NCBI RefSeq assembly: GCF_030123505.1
Contig: NZ_CP126115.1
Span: forward strand, 256,501-320,500
Direction: 5' to 3'
Length of the DNA stretch: 64,000 nt
Source: Neobacillus sp. YX16
GTDB taxonomy: Bacteria > Bacillota > Bacilli > Bacillales > Cytobacillaceae
Shown in pieces: positions 35,056-43,755 of this stretch. The position numbers were made by a program, and so were the translations under genes. Every line of letters starts with the position of its first letter. The stretch's first letter is position 1. The notes below the pieces were generated by a model. That model was not told where the DNA came from. It did no database searches and was given only the letters and a program-made list of their open reading frames with translations.

Positions 35056-36297
35056 TTGAAAAAGTGGATTATTATTTCAGTATTTATTGTTGTAATAGGA
35101 GGAGCAAGTGCTTGGCTCCTTTTAGGTAAAAAAGATCAAGCTCAAGGTGTTGTGGCTGCAGCACAAACAACACCAGTACAAAAAGGAAAATTAGAGGTAG
35201 CCGTTAGTGGTTCAGGATCGGTTACAGCCATTACCGATTATGATCTAACAGCCGAAAATACAATTCTTGTTGTTGAGAGTGTAAGTGTAGCATCTGGTGA
35301 TACCGTATCTAAAGGGGAAACACTTGTAACGTTTAAAAATGGTGATGTTGTTAAGGCTCCAAATAGTGGAGAAATTACAGCAGTTAATGTGGAAAGCGGC
35401 AGTGGAGCTTCAAAAGGAACAATCCTTCTTCGTATCGAAGATGGAGATAGGGTCGTTTCACCAGTAACAAGAGGGGACAATAATGGTTCAGATAGCCTAG
35501 GAACTACTGGTGGCAGTAGCTTAACAGCGGATACTGTCAGTGTAAAGGAAGGAGATGTTGTCAAAGCAGGTGACACACTCGTAACCTTTACAGATGGTAG
35601 TATCTTACAAACTCCGGTTGATGGCACCATCACTAGCCTTTCTATTGCAAACGGTGATTCTGTACAAAATTCAGAGACAGTTGCACACCTTATAAATTAC
35701 AGCTCATTGCAAACAACCATTAGTGTTGATGAGTTAGATATTACAAAAGTCCAAGTAGGACAGGCAGTAAAAATAACCGCAACTGCATTTGAAGAAGAAG
35801 CATTCGAAGGAACTGTAACGAGTGTTGCAAATGTGGGGACATCTTCAAATGGAGTTTCTACATTTGATGTTGCAATCCAAATCACTGATCCAAAAAACTT
35901 GAAAATTGGTATGTCAACGGAAGCAAGTATCACAATCGAGAATAAAGAAAACGCCCTATACGTTCCAGTAGAAGCCGTATATAAAAGCGGAGATGAAAAA
36001 TATGTATTAGTTCCTGTAACTGCTGACGATTCCACACAATCTACAAAGAAAGTAACAGTAGAAACGGGTATTGCGAATGATACGTATGTTGAAATTACAA
36101 GTGGTTTAAAAGAAGGAGAAACTATTCAAATTCCGATCGTACAATCCAGTGGTAATTCTATGCGCGGAGGAATGATGATGCCAAGCGGTGGCTTCCCAGG
36201 CGGCGGCAGCTTCCCAGGTGGTGACTTTGGAGGAAGAAATGGAGGAGGAGCCCCATTTGGCGGCGGTGCTCCATCAGGCGGACGAGGTGGAAACTAA
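35056..36297 (+). CDS. MacA/YknX-like periplasmic-adaptor-type efflux protein
   Basis: A 413-residue membrane-fusion protein. It starts with a membrane anchor (WIIISVFIVVIGGASAWLLL), then two lipoyl/barrel-sandwich segments that are near repeats of each other (VVKAPNSGEITAVNVESG and a second copy with LQTPVDGTITSLSIANG), then the beta-barrel and membrane-proximal domains, and a Gly-rich tail (GGFPGGGSFPGGDFGG). The TTG at 35056 has AAAGGAGAA upstream; the longer frame overlaps the preceding gene. The stop shares a base with the ATPase start. It couples the MacB-type transporter to export of a peptide or drug. Confidence 0.88.
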   Translation: MKKWIIISVFIVVIGGASAWLLLGKKDQAQGVVAAAQTTPVQKGKLEVAVSGSGSVTAITDYDLTAENTILVVESVSVASGDTVSKGETLVTFKNGDVVKAPNSGEITAVNVESGSGASKGTILLRIEDGDRVVSPVTRGDNNGSDSLGTTGGSSLTADTVSVKEGDVVKAGDTLVTFTDGSILQTPVDGTITSLSIANGDSVQNSETVAHLINYSSLQTTISVDELDITKVQVGQAVKITATAFEEEAFEGTVTSVANVGTSSNGVSTFDVAIQITDPKNLKIGMSTEASITIENKENALYVPVEAVYKSGDEKYVLVPVTADDSTQSTKKVTVETGIANDTYVEITSGLKEGETIQIPIVQSSGNSMRGGMMMPSGGFPGGGSFPGGDFGGRNGGGAPFGGGAPSGGRGGN

Positions 36298-37034
36298 TGA
36301 CTATTCATGAGCCGATTATTCAAATTAAAAACATGCAGAAAGCGTATGTACTTGGCGGCGAAACGGTGTTGGCTCTTCAAAGTGTTTCCATTGATATACA
36401 AAAGAGCGATTTTATCTCTATTATAGGTCCATCGGGATCCGGAAAATCAACATTTATGAATATGATTGGATGTTTAGACCGACCTGATTCTGGTGAATAC
36501 TTTTTAGATAATGAAGAAATAGGAAAAATGAAGAGTTCACAGCTTGCAACCATTCGAAATGAAAAAATAGGTTTTATTTTTCAAAACTTCAATCTTATAT
36601 CGAAGCTTACAGCAGTTGAGAATGTCGAACTCCCACTCATTTACCGAGGAATGAAAGCAGCGAAACGAAGAGAAACGGCATTAGAAGCATTAGAAAAAGT
36701 AGGATTGGCAGATAGAGCGAATCATTTGCCTTCTCAATTATCTGGCGGCCAGCAGCAACGTGTTGCAATTGCTCGTGCGTTGGCCGGCCATCCGCCTATA
36801 TTACTAGCAGATGAACCTACAGGTGCACTTGATAGTAAAACAAGTAAGGAAATTTTGGGGATTTTACATTCATTAAATGAGCAGGGACATACCATCATTC
36901 TCATTACCCATGATTTAGATGTTGCAAGAAAAGCAAACCGTGTTGTTCGTATCCATGATGGACAACTCTATGAGAATGGAGGTGAATGGTTTGCAAACAC
37001 TGAATATGGCACTGAAAAGTATCAAATCCAATAA
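36297..37034 (+). CDS. MacB-type ABC transporter ATPase
   Basis: A 245-residue ATPase of the LolD/MacB class. Walker A is GPSGSGKST, the signature LSGGQQQRVAIARALAG, Walker B ILLADEPTGALD, and the H-loop ITHD. The insertion NFNLISKLTAVENVELPLIYRG is typical of this class. It overlaps the adaptor by one base and the permease by 44 bp. Together with the adaptor and permease it forms an exporter acting on peptides, lipids or antibiotics. Confidence 0.93.
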   Translation: MTIHEPIIQIKNMQKAYVLGGETVLALQSVSIDIQKSDFISIIGPSGSGKSTFMNMIGCLDRPDSGEYFLDNEEIGKMKSSQLATIRNEKIGFIFQNFNLISKLTAVENVELPLIYRGMKAAKRRETALEALEKVGLADRANHLPSQLSGGQQQRVAIARALAGHPPILLADEPTGALDSKTSKEILGILHSLNEQGHTIILITHDLDVARKANRVVRIHDGQLYENGGEWFANTEYGTEKYQIQ

Positions 37035-38145
37035 AATTAGAGCATTTCTAACGATGTTAGGGATTATTATCGGTGTATCCTCGGTGATCGTCATGGTTGC
37101 GATAGGACAGGGGTCAACAAAAGAAGTACAAGATCAAATTGGAAGCCTGGGTACAAATGTATTAACTGTATCGGTTACGGGTTCAGATGTTACATTTAAA
37201 GAAGAGGATGCTAAACAGATTCAAGTTGTCGATGGTGTTGAAGAAATTGCCCCAACAGTGTCTGGAAGGGTAACAGTAAAAAACGGGAAAACGAACACAC
37301 AAGTGTCAATGATTGGAACAACTTCTTCCTACTTAGATGTCCGTGATTTACAGCTGCAATCAGGACGTTTCATTGCAGACTTGGATCATGATAATCATTC
37401 AAAAATTGCAGTACTGGGTTCAGACACAGCCCAAACATTATTCGGTTTAGGCGACCCGGTAGGTGAATCAGTAAAGGTAAACGGAACATCCTACAAAGTT
37501 GTGGGCGTTCTTGAATCAGTTGGAAGTTCCTTAGGAACAAGTGGAGATAATACGATTCTTGTCCCTCTTAGCACAGGACAACGTTTAGCTTCTACTACCA
37601 CTATTGGGACAGTATATGTAAAGGTTGAGAATGAAGATGTGATGAATTTCATATCCAACCTTATTGAAAGAACGATGTATTCAATTGTGGGTGATGCGGA
37701 TAGTTATAGTGTATCAAGTCCCCAAGATTTAATGGAAACTGCATCATCTGTTAATGAAACGATGACATTAATGTTAGGAGGAAGTGCAGCTATTTCTCTT
37801 ATTGTTGGTGGAATTGGTATAATGAACATTATGCTTGTATCCGTTTCAGAACGTACAAAAGAAATAGGCATTAGAAAAGCAATTGGAGCAAAACGTAAAA
37901 ATATTCTGCTTCAATTCCTTATTGAAGCAGTTGTCTTAAGTTCACTCGGTGGGCTCATTGGATTAGGAATTGGGGTAATCAGTACTCACATATTTACGTT
38001 AGCAACGGGTACAGCAACAGTTTATTCTATACCTGTTATGCTGCTATCATTTGTTTTCTCTTTATTAGTTGGAGTTGTATTCGGTGTGTTTCCGGCGAAT
38101 AAAGCTTCTAAGCTTGACCCGATTCAGGCTCTTCGATATGAATAG
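36991..38145 (+). CDS. MacB-type ABC transporter permease
   Basis: About 384 residues. It has the MacB/FtsX layout: one N-terminal membrane helix (FLTMLGIIIGVSSVIVMVAIG), a large extracellular MacB_PCD domain (residues 50-250), then three C-terminal helices with the motif ISLIVGGIGIMNIMLVSVSERTKEIGIRKAIGA. The TTG at 36991 follows GGAGGTG by 6 bases and is chosen over longer in-frame starts lying within the ATPase gene. A perfect 14-bp-arm terminator follows. Confidence 0.92.
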   Translation: MQTLNMALKSIKSNKIRAFLTMLGIIIGVSSVIVMVAIGQGSTKEVQDQIGSLGTNVLTVSVTGSDVTFKEEDAKQIQVVDGVEEIAPTVSGRVTVKNGKTNTQVSMIGTTSSYLDVRDLQLQSGRFIADLDHDNHSKIAVLGSDTAQTLFGLGDPVGESVKVNGTSYKVVGVLESVGSSLGTSGDNTILVPLSTGQRLASTTTIGTVYVKVENEDVMNFISNLIERTMYSIVGDADSYSVSSPQDLMETASSVNETMTLMLGGSAAISLIVGGIGIMNIMLVSVSERTKEIGIRKAIGAKRKNILLQFLIEAVVLSSLGGLIGLGIGVISTHIFTLATGTATVYSIPVMLLSFVFSLLVGVVFGVFPANKASKLDPIQALRYE

Positions 38146-38188
38146 AACAAAACAAAGCGATCGTCTACTGCGAACGCTTTGTTTTGTT
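38146..38188. terminator. Terminator after the exporter operon
   Basis: Perfect arms AACAAAACAAAGCG / CGCTTTGTTTTGTT. T-rich on both strands. Confidence 0.75.
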
Positions 38189-38211
38189 ACTATGTAAGAA
38201 AGGAGTGACAC

Positions 38212-38886
38212 ATGATGCGTATATTAGTAGTAGAAGATAATGTGGCCTTGCTAGAGTCTATTAACCAAATTTTATCTGAAGAATTTGAAGTAGATTGCAT
38301 TGAAAATGGAGAAGAAGGGCTATTTATGGCCATGCAAAATATATATGATTTGATTGTCCTTGATGTAATGCTTCCGGAAATGGATGGATTTGAGGTTATA
38401 CAAAAGATACGCGGGGGACATATTGAGACCCCTGTTTTGTTTTTGACTGCCAAAGATTCATTAGGAGACCGGGTCAAAGGATTGGACTATGGAGGAGATG
38501 ATTATCTGACCAAGCCATTTCAAGCACCGGAACTGCAAGCACGTATTCGAGCGTTATTGAGAAGAAGCGGCAGTCTAACGACAAATCAAACGATTCAATA
38601 TCGGGGGATCGAACTATTTGGAAAAGAAAAAGCCATTTTAGTAGATGGCTATCCTATAAAATTAACGTTAAAACAGTATGAAATGCTGGAGTATATGATT
38701 CAAAACAAAGGTGCCATTTTGACGAAAGAACAGCTTTATGATCGAGTATGGGGATTCGATTCTGATACAACAATCGGCATAGTAGAAGTATTTGTCCATC
38801 ATCTTCGCAAAAAGATGGAACCGTTCGGGTATCATAAAGACATTCAAACGGTACGCGGCATCGGATATATCATGAAGGAACAGTAG
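38212..38886 (+). CDS. OmpR-family response regulator
   Basis: A 224-residue regulator with a receiver domain (acidic pocket VVEDN, phosphoacceptor Asp51 in LIVLDVMLPEMDG, Thr in FLTAKD, Lys in LTKPF) and a winged-helix output domain (LKQYEMLEYMIQNKGAILTKEQL, RGIGYIM). It lies 11 bp upstream of its kinase. The direct repeats in front of the exporter operon are a probable target, so the element seems to carry a sensor-exporter pair. Confidence 0.94.
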   Translation: MMRILVVEDNVALLESINQILSEEFEVDCIENGEEGLFMAMQNIYDLIVLDVMLPEMDGFEVIQKIRGGHIETPVLFLTAKDSLGDRVKGLDYGGDDYLTKPFQAPELQARIRALLRRSGSLTTNQTIQYRGIELFGKEKAILVDGYPIKLTLKQYEMLEYMIQNKGAILTKEQLYDRVWGFDSDTTIGIVEVFVHHLRKKMEPFGYHKDIQTVRGIGYIMKEQ

Positions 38887-38897
38887 GAGAGAAGGGG

Positions 38898-40145
38898 ATG
38901 TTTCAACGAACTCGTATTAGACTCACTATTTTAAATTCATTAGTCTTTATCATTTTAATTGGTGTGCTTGCAGCAGTAATTTATTCTTATGCCGGGTCGC
39001 GTTTGTATCGGGATGTAAACAATGACTTGCTTGAGGCGGCAGAACGTCTAGCTGGGACAGGACAACAGAGGTCTATAATACAGCCAGATGGATTGCCGAG
39101 AGGGCCTAGAGATCCACGTATTGCATTACTGATTTGGAACGAAAAAAATGAATTAATTACATTAAATGGGGATGGAACTGTTTTTTCCGACAATGAATCA
39201 AAATTTCGGCCTAATGAGTTAGAAATGCTTCGAGACACAGAAGCAGAAGGGTTCCACTTTAGAACCATCGCAATAAAAGCGTATCATCCAAATTTTGGAG
39301 TAATAACGGTACAGTTTGCAAGAAACATTACTTCTGAGAAAGAAATGCTTCAGACATTGCTATTAATTTTAGTTATCGGTTCTGGTATTGGATGTTTGTG
39401 TGCGGTTGGTGCGGGATTCTTTTTGGCTGGAAGGGCGCTCGTTCCAATTAAAAAAGCATGGCAAAAGCAGCAGCAGTTTGTGTCAGACGCTTCTCACGAA
39501 TTAAGAACACCTTTAGCTGTTATCCAGACTAAGACAGATCTATTGTGGCGTTCCCCGACTTCTACTATACAAGATAAGGCAATAGATATTTCTGTCATAT
39601 CAAAAGAAGGGCGGCGATTGTCAAAGCTCGTCTCTAATTTGCTTACATTGGCGCGTTCTGATTCAGATCAGCTAGAAATGGAAAAGAAAGAGTTTTTATT
39701 AAGTCATTTGTTGATGGAATTAATCGAGCATTACTCAGAAATAGCTTTATATCAAGAAAAAGAGCTTTTATTAGATGCTCCATATCCTGTCTCTCTTATT
39801 GGAGACAAGGAGAGAATCCATCAATTAATGGTCATTTTAATTGATAATGCTATGAAGTATACGAAAGAGGGAGGAAAAATTATAATTTCTTGTTCCCAGA
39901 CCTCACATTCCGTTTTGATAAAAGTACAAGATAATGGCATCGGTATTGAGGAAGAGAATATGCCCAAAATATTTGATCGATTTTTTCAAGTGGATAAATC
40001 CCGGACTGAAGAAGCGGGAGCTGGTCTTGGGCTTGCGATTGCAAAATGGATTATTGACAAACATTATGGAAAAGTAAAAGTGCATAGCAAAGTTGGAGTG
40101 GGAACAAGTTTTGAAATTATTTTTCCAAAGAATCAAAGGATATAA
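38898..40145 (+). CDS. Sensor histidine kinase
   Basis: A 415-residue kinase with two membrane helices (residues about 10-30 and 153-177) flanking a 120-residue extracellular sensor, the phosphoacceptor His200 in FVSDASHELRTPLAVIQ, and HATPase motifs N (LIDNAMKYTKEGG), G1 (VQDNGIGI), F (FDRFFQVDKSR) and G2 (GAGLGLAIAKWI). Complete and apparently functional. Its adjacency to an export operon suggests that it senses the exported compound or envelope stress. Confidence 0.94.
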   Translation: MFQRTRIRLTILNSLVFIILIGVLAAVIYSYAGSRLYRDVNNDLLEAAERLAGTGQQRSIIQPDGLPRGPRDPRIALLIWNEKNELITLNGDGTVFSDNESKFRPNELEMLRDTEAEGFHFRTIAIKAYHPNFGVITVQFARNITSEKEMLQTLLLILVIGSGIGCLCAVGAGFFLAGRALVPIKKAWQKQQQFVSDASHELRTPLAVIQTKTDLLWRSPTSTIQDKAIDISVISKEGRRLSKLVSNLLTLARSDSDQLEMEKKEFLLSHLLMELIEHYSEIALYQEKELLLDAPYPVSLIGDKERIHQLMVILIDNAMKYTKEGGKIIISCSQTSHSVLIKVQDNGIGIEEENMPKIFDRFFQVDKSRTEEAGAGLGLAIAKWIIDKHYGKVKVHSKVGVGTSFEIIFPKNQRI

Positions 40146-40613
40146 AGAAAACTTGCAGGTAGTCAAACCTTATGTGGCGGTTCATGAGGAGTATTTGCAC
40201 TTATGCGCGATAAGAAAGAATAAAATTACTGTGAAATTTTTATACTTTCTTATTAGCTGGCAATAAAAAATTGGGGAAATATGTTTAGCTATATGTCAGG
40301 TTCTTCCACAAAACCAGCTAACAGAAGCTAGTCGTTATTCCATTAAAGGGCACTTTAATGGAGTAAGAACTAAGCTCATTCTCATTGGTGTATTATTAAG
40401 GAATATAAAAGAATCTGTTTGATTAATGAGCAAGCAAAGTTACAGGCTGCTAATATGTAGGAGACTAACAAATATATAATCTTAGATAGAGAGCAAACAG
40501 AATCTGAATCAGATGATTACTAAGAGTATTTCACCAGCACCCCCATATGTTGCCACATACACTCTGGACATGTGGAATGTGTGAACAACCGTAAAAGTCT
40601 ATCTGCTTGAAAT
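40146..40613. other. Gene-free stretch at the right end of element 2
   Basis: No credible gene. A palindrome TATTCCATTAAAG / CTTTAATGGAGTA (40336-40365, one G-T pair) is the only structure. The sequence looks like decayed coding DNA but nothing could be recognised. Confidence 0.35.
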
Positions 40614-40631
40614 TGCTAACATTTTGCTAAC
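40614..40631. repeat. Right inner repeats of element 2
   Basis: TGCTAAC at 40614-40620 and 40625-40631, 11 bp apart, matching the pairs at 34281-34298 and 40810-40827. Confidence 0.65.
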
Positions 40632-40750
40632 GCAATCAAATAAAAAACGATAATATCCCGTTAAAGATGTTACAGACAGAAATTAACAAAACCTTAAAAT
40701 ACCGCACTTTCCGTACACCAGGTTAAAGATATTACACACTCTCACCTTAG

Positions 40751-40767
40751 GGGCGGCATGATGTAAT
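40751..40767. repeat. Third att core
   Basis: GGGCGGCATGATGTAAT, identical over 17 bp to the groEL 3' end. Confidence 0.85.
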
Positions 40768-40888
40768 CATGTCCTCCAGCCCTTGATATATAAGGGTTTT
40801 TGAGTGAATTGCTAACAAAATGCTAACATAATGTAAATTAAAAGAGGCTTTCTCATTAGTTGACCAACTTTTGAGAATCCTCTTTTTT
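40768..40888. other. Left end of a third element
   Basis: A terminator (CCCTTG...AAGGG, T5), TGCTAAC repeats (40810, 40821) and hairpin (AAAAGAGGC...CCTCTTTTTTT) follow the att core in the same order as at 34241-34365. Confidence 0.65.
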
Positions 40889-40926
40889 TATTTTTCGTGT
40901 ACTGTAGAGACAGACATTTTTGGTAT

Positions 40927-41016
40927 CTAATCATCTGAATGGCCGAGTCTGTCCATAATTTGTTTGAGAGCTACACCAGCCTCTGGATAAGTTACCTCCT
41001 TGGTCAGCGTCGCTTC
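40927..41016 (-). pseudogene. Decayed integrase fragment
   Basis: On the minus strand the frame ending with TAG at 40927 reads EAGVALKQIMDRLGHSDD, the conserved stretch of tyrosine integrases that contains the catalytic His of LGH. The residues before it (ATLTK, then a short insertion) match the RHTHATL region only loosely. It lies exactly where the integrase of the third element should be. Confidence 0.6.
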
Positions 41017-41174
41017 CTTTTTGCTACTAGCAAGAATAATCAAAGTAAAGACTACTATCTATTAACCAGGAGGTAGTCTTGGTTTTGTTAGTAGATATAC
41101 TAGAGTTTTCCTAGACAAAAAATTTATCTAAAAAACGGGGGAAAGCCTATTTTAAAGGGTTTACTGTACTTTCA

Positions 41175-41394
41175 ATCAAACGATTAGTTAGTAATAAAGA
41201 TGTTTGTATTTGTCAGAAAATGCATTTTGCAAGTTTCTATTGTTAGTTTTGAAGATAATTCCTTACACTTTCAATTTTTATACGACAATTAATTCACTTT
41301 AAAATAGCTAAAAATTCGTTTGTTAAAAGGGATCAGGCGCTATTTAATCAAACGATTAATTAGTTGAATCGGCTTTAACTAAACGATTGATTAG
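41175..41394. repeat. Three 17-bp repeats, possible TetR-type operators
   Basis: ATCAAACGATTAGTTAG (41175-41191), ATCAAACGATTAATTAG (41347-41363) and ACTAAACGATTGATTAG (41378-41394). The last is a near palindrome (CTAA ... TTAG). They lie upstream of fatty-acid-type genes. Otherwise the stretch 41017-41610 shows no gene. Confidence 0.5.
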
Positions 41395-41610
41395 AAAAGC
41401 TTTAAATGCTGTCAAACCTGCGTTTCTTTCATTTTTGTAGGAAGAATATTGTCGAAAAGAGAATCGAAATTATGGTCCTTTGGCTGTTATTTTCCAAGTA
41501 ATGGCTGTCATATACTTACTGTTTGCTTAAGCAATTAACTATGGCTCGTTCTAATTCCGGAATATTAAGTAAAAAATATAAATTTACCTGCCCCACTAAT
41601 ACAAGTTAAT

Positions 41611-41706
41611 CAGTATTTTGGCAAACGTATCATCCAGCCTTCAAAAAGGGTGGAACGGTTACGACTACAAATGCTTCTCGTATTAACAGAATTATTGTAA
41701 TATAAA
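41611..41706 (+). pseudogene. Thiolase (acetyl-CoA acetyltransferase) fragment
   Basis: A short open stretch between stops encodes HPAFKKGGTVTTTNASRIN, which corresponds to the conserved thiolase block FKKDGTVTAGNASGIND. Nothing of the remaining 390 residues is left. It lies 38 bp upstream of a 3-hydroxyacyl-CoA dehydrogenase gene, the usual operon partner of a thiolase. Confidence 0.6.
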
Positions 41707-41743
41707 AAATAGATTAGTAAATATTGACAAAGGTGGGGTACAG

Positions 41744-42679
41744 ATGAGTGAAAAAGTTACTGTATTAGGTGCAGGTACAATGGGGCATGGAATTGCTCAA
41801 CTTTATGCACAGGCAGGATATGATGTTTTTTTATATGATATTAAAGCTGAATTTTTATCCAATGCGGTTACTAGAATTTCAACGAATTTAAATATGTTAA
41901 TTCATGAGGGAGTTATTGGTGAAAAGGATAAAGAAAGCGCACTGTCTCATATTTTTACAACGACTAATTTAGAAGAGGCGGTTAGGGATACATCCTTTGT
42001 TACCGAAGCCGCTTCAGAGAATTTAGATATTAAATTTAGCTTGTTCAAACAATTGGAAGAATTGATCGAGGATGATACCGTTATTGCTTCCAATACTTCG
42101 ACGTTTTCACTAAGACAATTATCGGAAGGGATTCAGAAGAAAGACCGGTTAATTATCACCCACTTCTTTAATCCAGCACAGATTGTTCCGTTAGTGGAAG
42201 TGGTGAAGGGACCGGATACTGCACAAGAAATTATTGACCGAACCGTAGAAGTACTGAAAAGTATAGGGAAAAAACCAGTAGTTCTGAAAAAAGATATCCC
42301 TGGTTTCATTGCCAATCGCTTGCAAGCAGCACTAGTCCGTGAAGCTTTTCACTTACTAGATGAAGGGATTGCTTCCCCAGAAGATATTGATTTAGCCATT
42401 ACAGATGGTCCAGGATTCAGATGGGCATTTATTGGTCCATTAGAAACCGCTGATTTTGGAGGACTTGACATTTGGAAGAGTGTAGTAGAGAATCTTGCCC
42501 CAGAATTATCCAAAGAGGTAAAGATTCCAGCATTTGTTGAGGAAAAAGTTCAAAGTGGAAATCTAGGAACCAAAACAGGTAGTGGATTATTTACATATGC
42601 AGACGATGAAGAAGTTCAACAGAAAATTAAACAAAGAGATGAAAAGTTTGTTAGATTAGCTAAAATAAAGAACACTTAA
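41744..42679 (+). CDS. 3-hydroxyacyl-CoA (3-hydroxybutyryl-CoA) dehydrogenase
   Basis: A 311-residue NAD-dependent dehydrogenase. The Rossmann motif VTVLGAGTMGHGIAQLYAQAGYDVFLYD binds NAD(H); SNTSTFSLRQLS and ITHFFNPAQIVPLVEVV provide the catalytic Ser/His region; the C-terminal domain (KDIPGFIANRLQAALVREAFHLLDEG ... GPGFRWAFIGPLETADFGGLD) is complete. It oxidises 3-hydroxyacyl-CoA in beta-oxidation or butyrate metabolism. The upstream thiolase is reduced to a fragment, so this is a partner left alone. RBS AAAGGTGGGG. Confidence 0.9.
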   Translation: MSEKVTVLGAGTMGHGIAQLYAQAGYDVFLYDIKAEFLSNAVTRISTNLNMLIHEGVIGEKDKESALSHIFTTTNLEEAVRDTSFVTEAASENLDIKFSLFKQLEELIEDDTVIASNTSTFSLRQLSEGIQKKDRLIITHFFNPAQIVPLVEVVKGPDTAQEIIDRTVEVLKSIGKKPVVLKKDIPGFIANRLQAALVREAFHLLDEGIASPEDIDLAITDGPGFRWAFIGPLETADFGGLDIWKSVVENLAPELSKEVKIPAFVEEKVQSGNLGTKTGSGLFTYADDEEVQQKIKQRDEKFVRLAKIKNT

Positions 42680-42752
42680 AAAGACCGTTGGTGACTTAAT
42701 CAAAAAAATACCCACCAAGCCATTACAGCTTAATGGGAATTTATTCTGGTCT

Positions 42753-43616
42753 TTACTTTCCGCCATTATAGAAAGGTTCCAGTCTTTCCAATACAATTTC
42801 AGCTGTGATTGGCAGGTGGTCGGAAGCTAATGTATTTATTACATCTGTTTCTACCGTTTTAATATCGGATGAGGTAAAAATGTAATCAATACGTTTAGTA
42901 GGATTCGTAGCCGAATAGGTATAAGCCTCAGGCTGATCCGCAAACACGTCAAGATAATTTGCATACATTGGTTTCATTTCAATGCTTTCTGGGACTGCGT
43001 TTAAATCTCCCATAATTACTTTTGGTCCTTTGGATTCTCCTGCTATCGCAATGATTTCCTTCATTTGTATTTCACGCTCGGCCGTTGTTAAAGCCAAGTG
43101 CGTATTATAAAAATGCAGGTGATTTCCTTTTACATTAATTGTAGCTTCAAGGAGACCTCGCTGTTCCGTATTTCCGATTCTAGTAAGAGAGTGGTTTTCA
43201 GAGTTCAAAATCGGATACTTACTCAAAATCGCTGTTCCATACTGACGGCGCGGCTCCCCTTCATTTAATGGATCTCTGTCCAAGTTGGCAGCAAAGACAT
43301 AAAACATACCAAGCCGCTCAGCAAGCCATTTTGCCTGGTCTTCAAAAGCACTGCGTTCTGACCAATGGTTGTCCACTTCCTGCAGTCCAATAATCTCTGC
43401 CCCTTCATCTTCAATAATTTTAGCAATTCGTTCCAAATCTAATACTCGATCAACACCTTCAGCGTGATGAATGTTATATGACATCATCTTTACATTTACC
43501 GATACACCTCGTTCAAACTCCGTTCCATTTGCTGTTGCTTTTGACTGTGTCCCCATTAGAGAACCCATAAAAAATGCAATAGTCATCAGGCTCATTACCA
43601 GTTTCATGATTTTCAT
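42753..43616 (-). CDS. Secreted endonuclease/exonuclease/phosphatase-family protein
   Basis: A 287-residue protein with a signal peptide (residues 1-30) and an EEP fold: SYNIHHAEG, IGLQEVDNHW (catalytic Glu), FYNTHLALT, VIMGDLNAVP (Asp/Asn) and the closing SDHLPITAEI. Members are DNases or phosphodiesterases. Four TTTACA-type repeats on its own strand upstream form a Pho box, and the divergent gene is a PhoX-type phosphatase with its own Pho box, so it probably releases phosphate from nucleic acids or phosphoesters under phosphate starvation. ATG 43616 has GGAGG 9 bases upstream. Confidence 0.9.
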   Translation of the reverse strand: MKIMKLVMSLMTIAFFMGSLMGTQSKATANGTEFERGVSVNVKMMSYNIHHAEGVDRVLDLERIAKIIEDEGAEIIGLQEVDNHWSERSAFEDQAKWLAERLGMFYVFAANLDRDPLNEGEPRRQYGTAILSKYPILNSENHSLTRIGNTEQRGLLEATINVKGNHLHFYNTHLALTTAEREIQMKEIIAIAGESKGPKVIMGDLNAVPESIEMKPMYANYLDVFADQPEAYTYSATNPTKRIDYIFTSSDIKTVETDVINTLASDHLPITAEIVLERLEPFYNGGK

Positions 43617-43685
43617 TACTCATTTCCTCCTCTAGTAGATTCTATTAAATAGTACAGAAGAAAGTTGAAGAACTAATTACTTGAG

Positions 43686-43723
43686 TGTAAACACCATATT
43701 AAGAAGTGTAAAGAATAGGTAAA
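43686..43723 (-). promoter_or_regulatory. Pho box of the secreted nuclease gene
   Basis: On the minus strand: TTTACC, TTTACA, TTAATA, TTTACA with starts 11, 10 and 11 bp apart, matching the four-repeat PhoP-binding pattern (TTAACA-like, 4-6 bp spacers). Confidence 0.7.
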
Positions 43724-43755
43724 GTATTCAGTTAATGTCGTAAAGGCAAGACATA

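Larger units (their letters stand above)
34219..40767. mobile_element. Integrase-less second element at the groEL site (about 6.5 kb)
   Basis: Flanked by att cores at 34219-34240 and 40751-40767 and by inner TGCTAAC pairs at both ends (34281-34298 and 40614-40631), each pair 11 bp apart. The only genes inside are an ABC export operon and a two-component system; the integrase is absent. The inner repeats differ from those of element 1, so a different integrase family placed it here. Confidence 0.65.
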
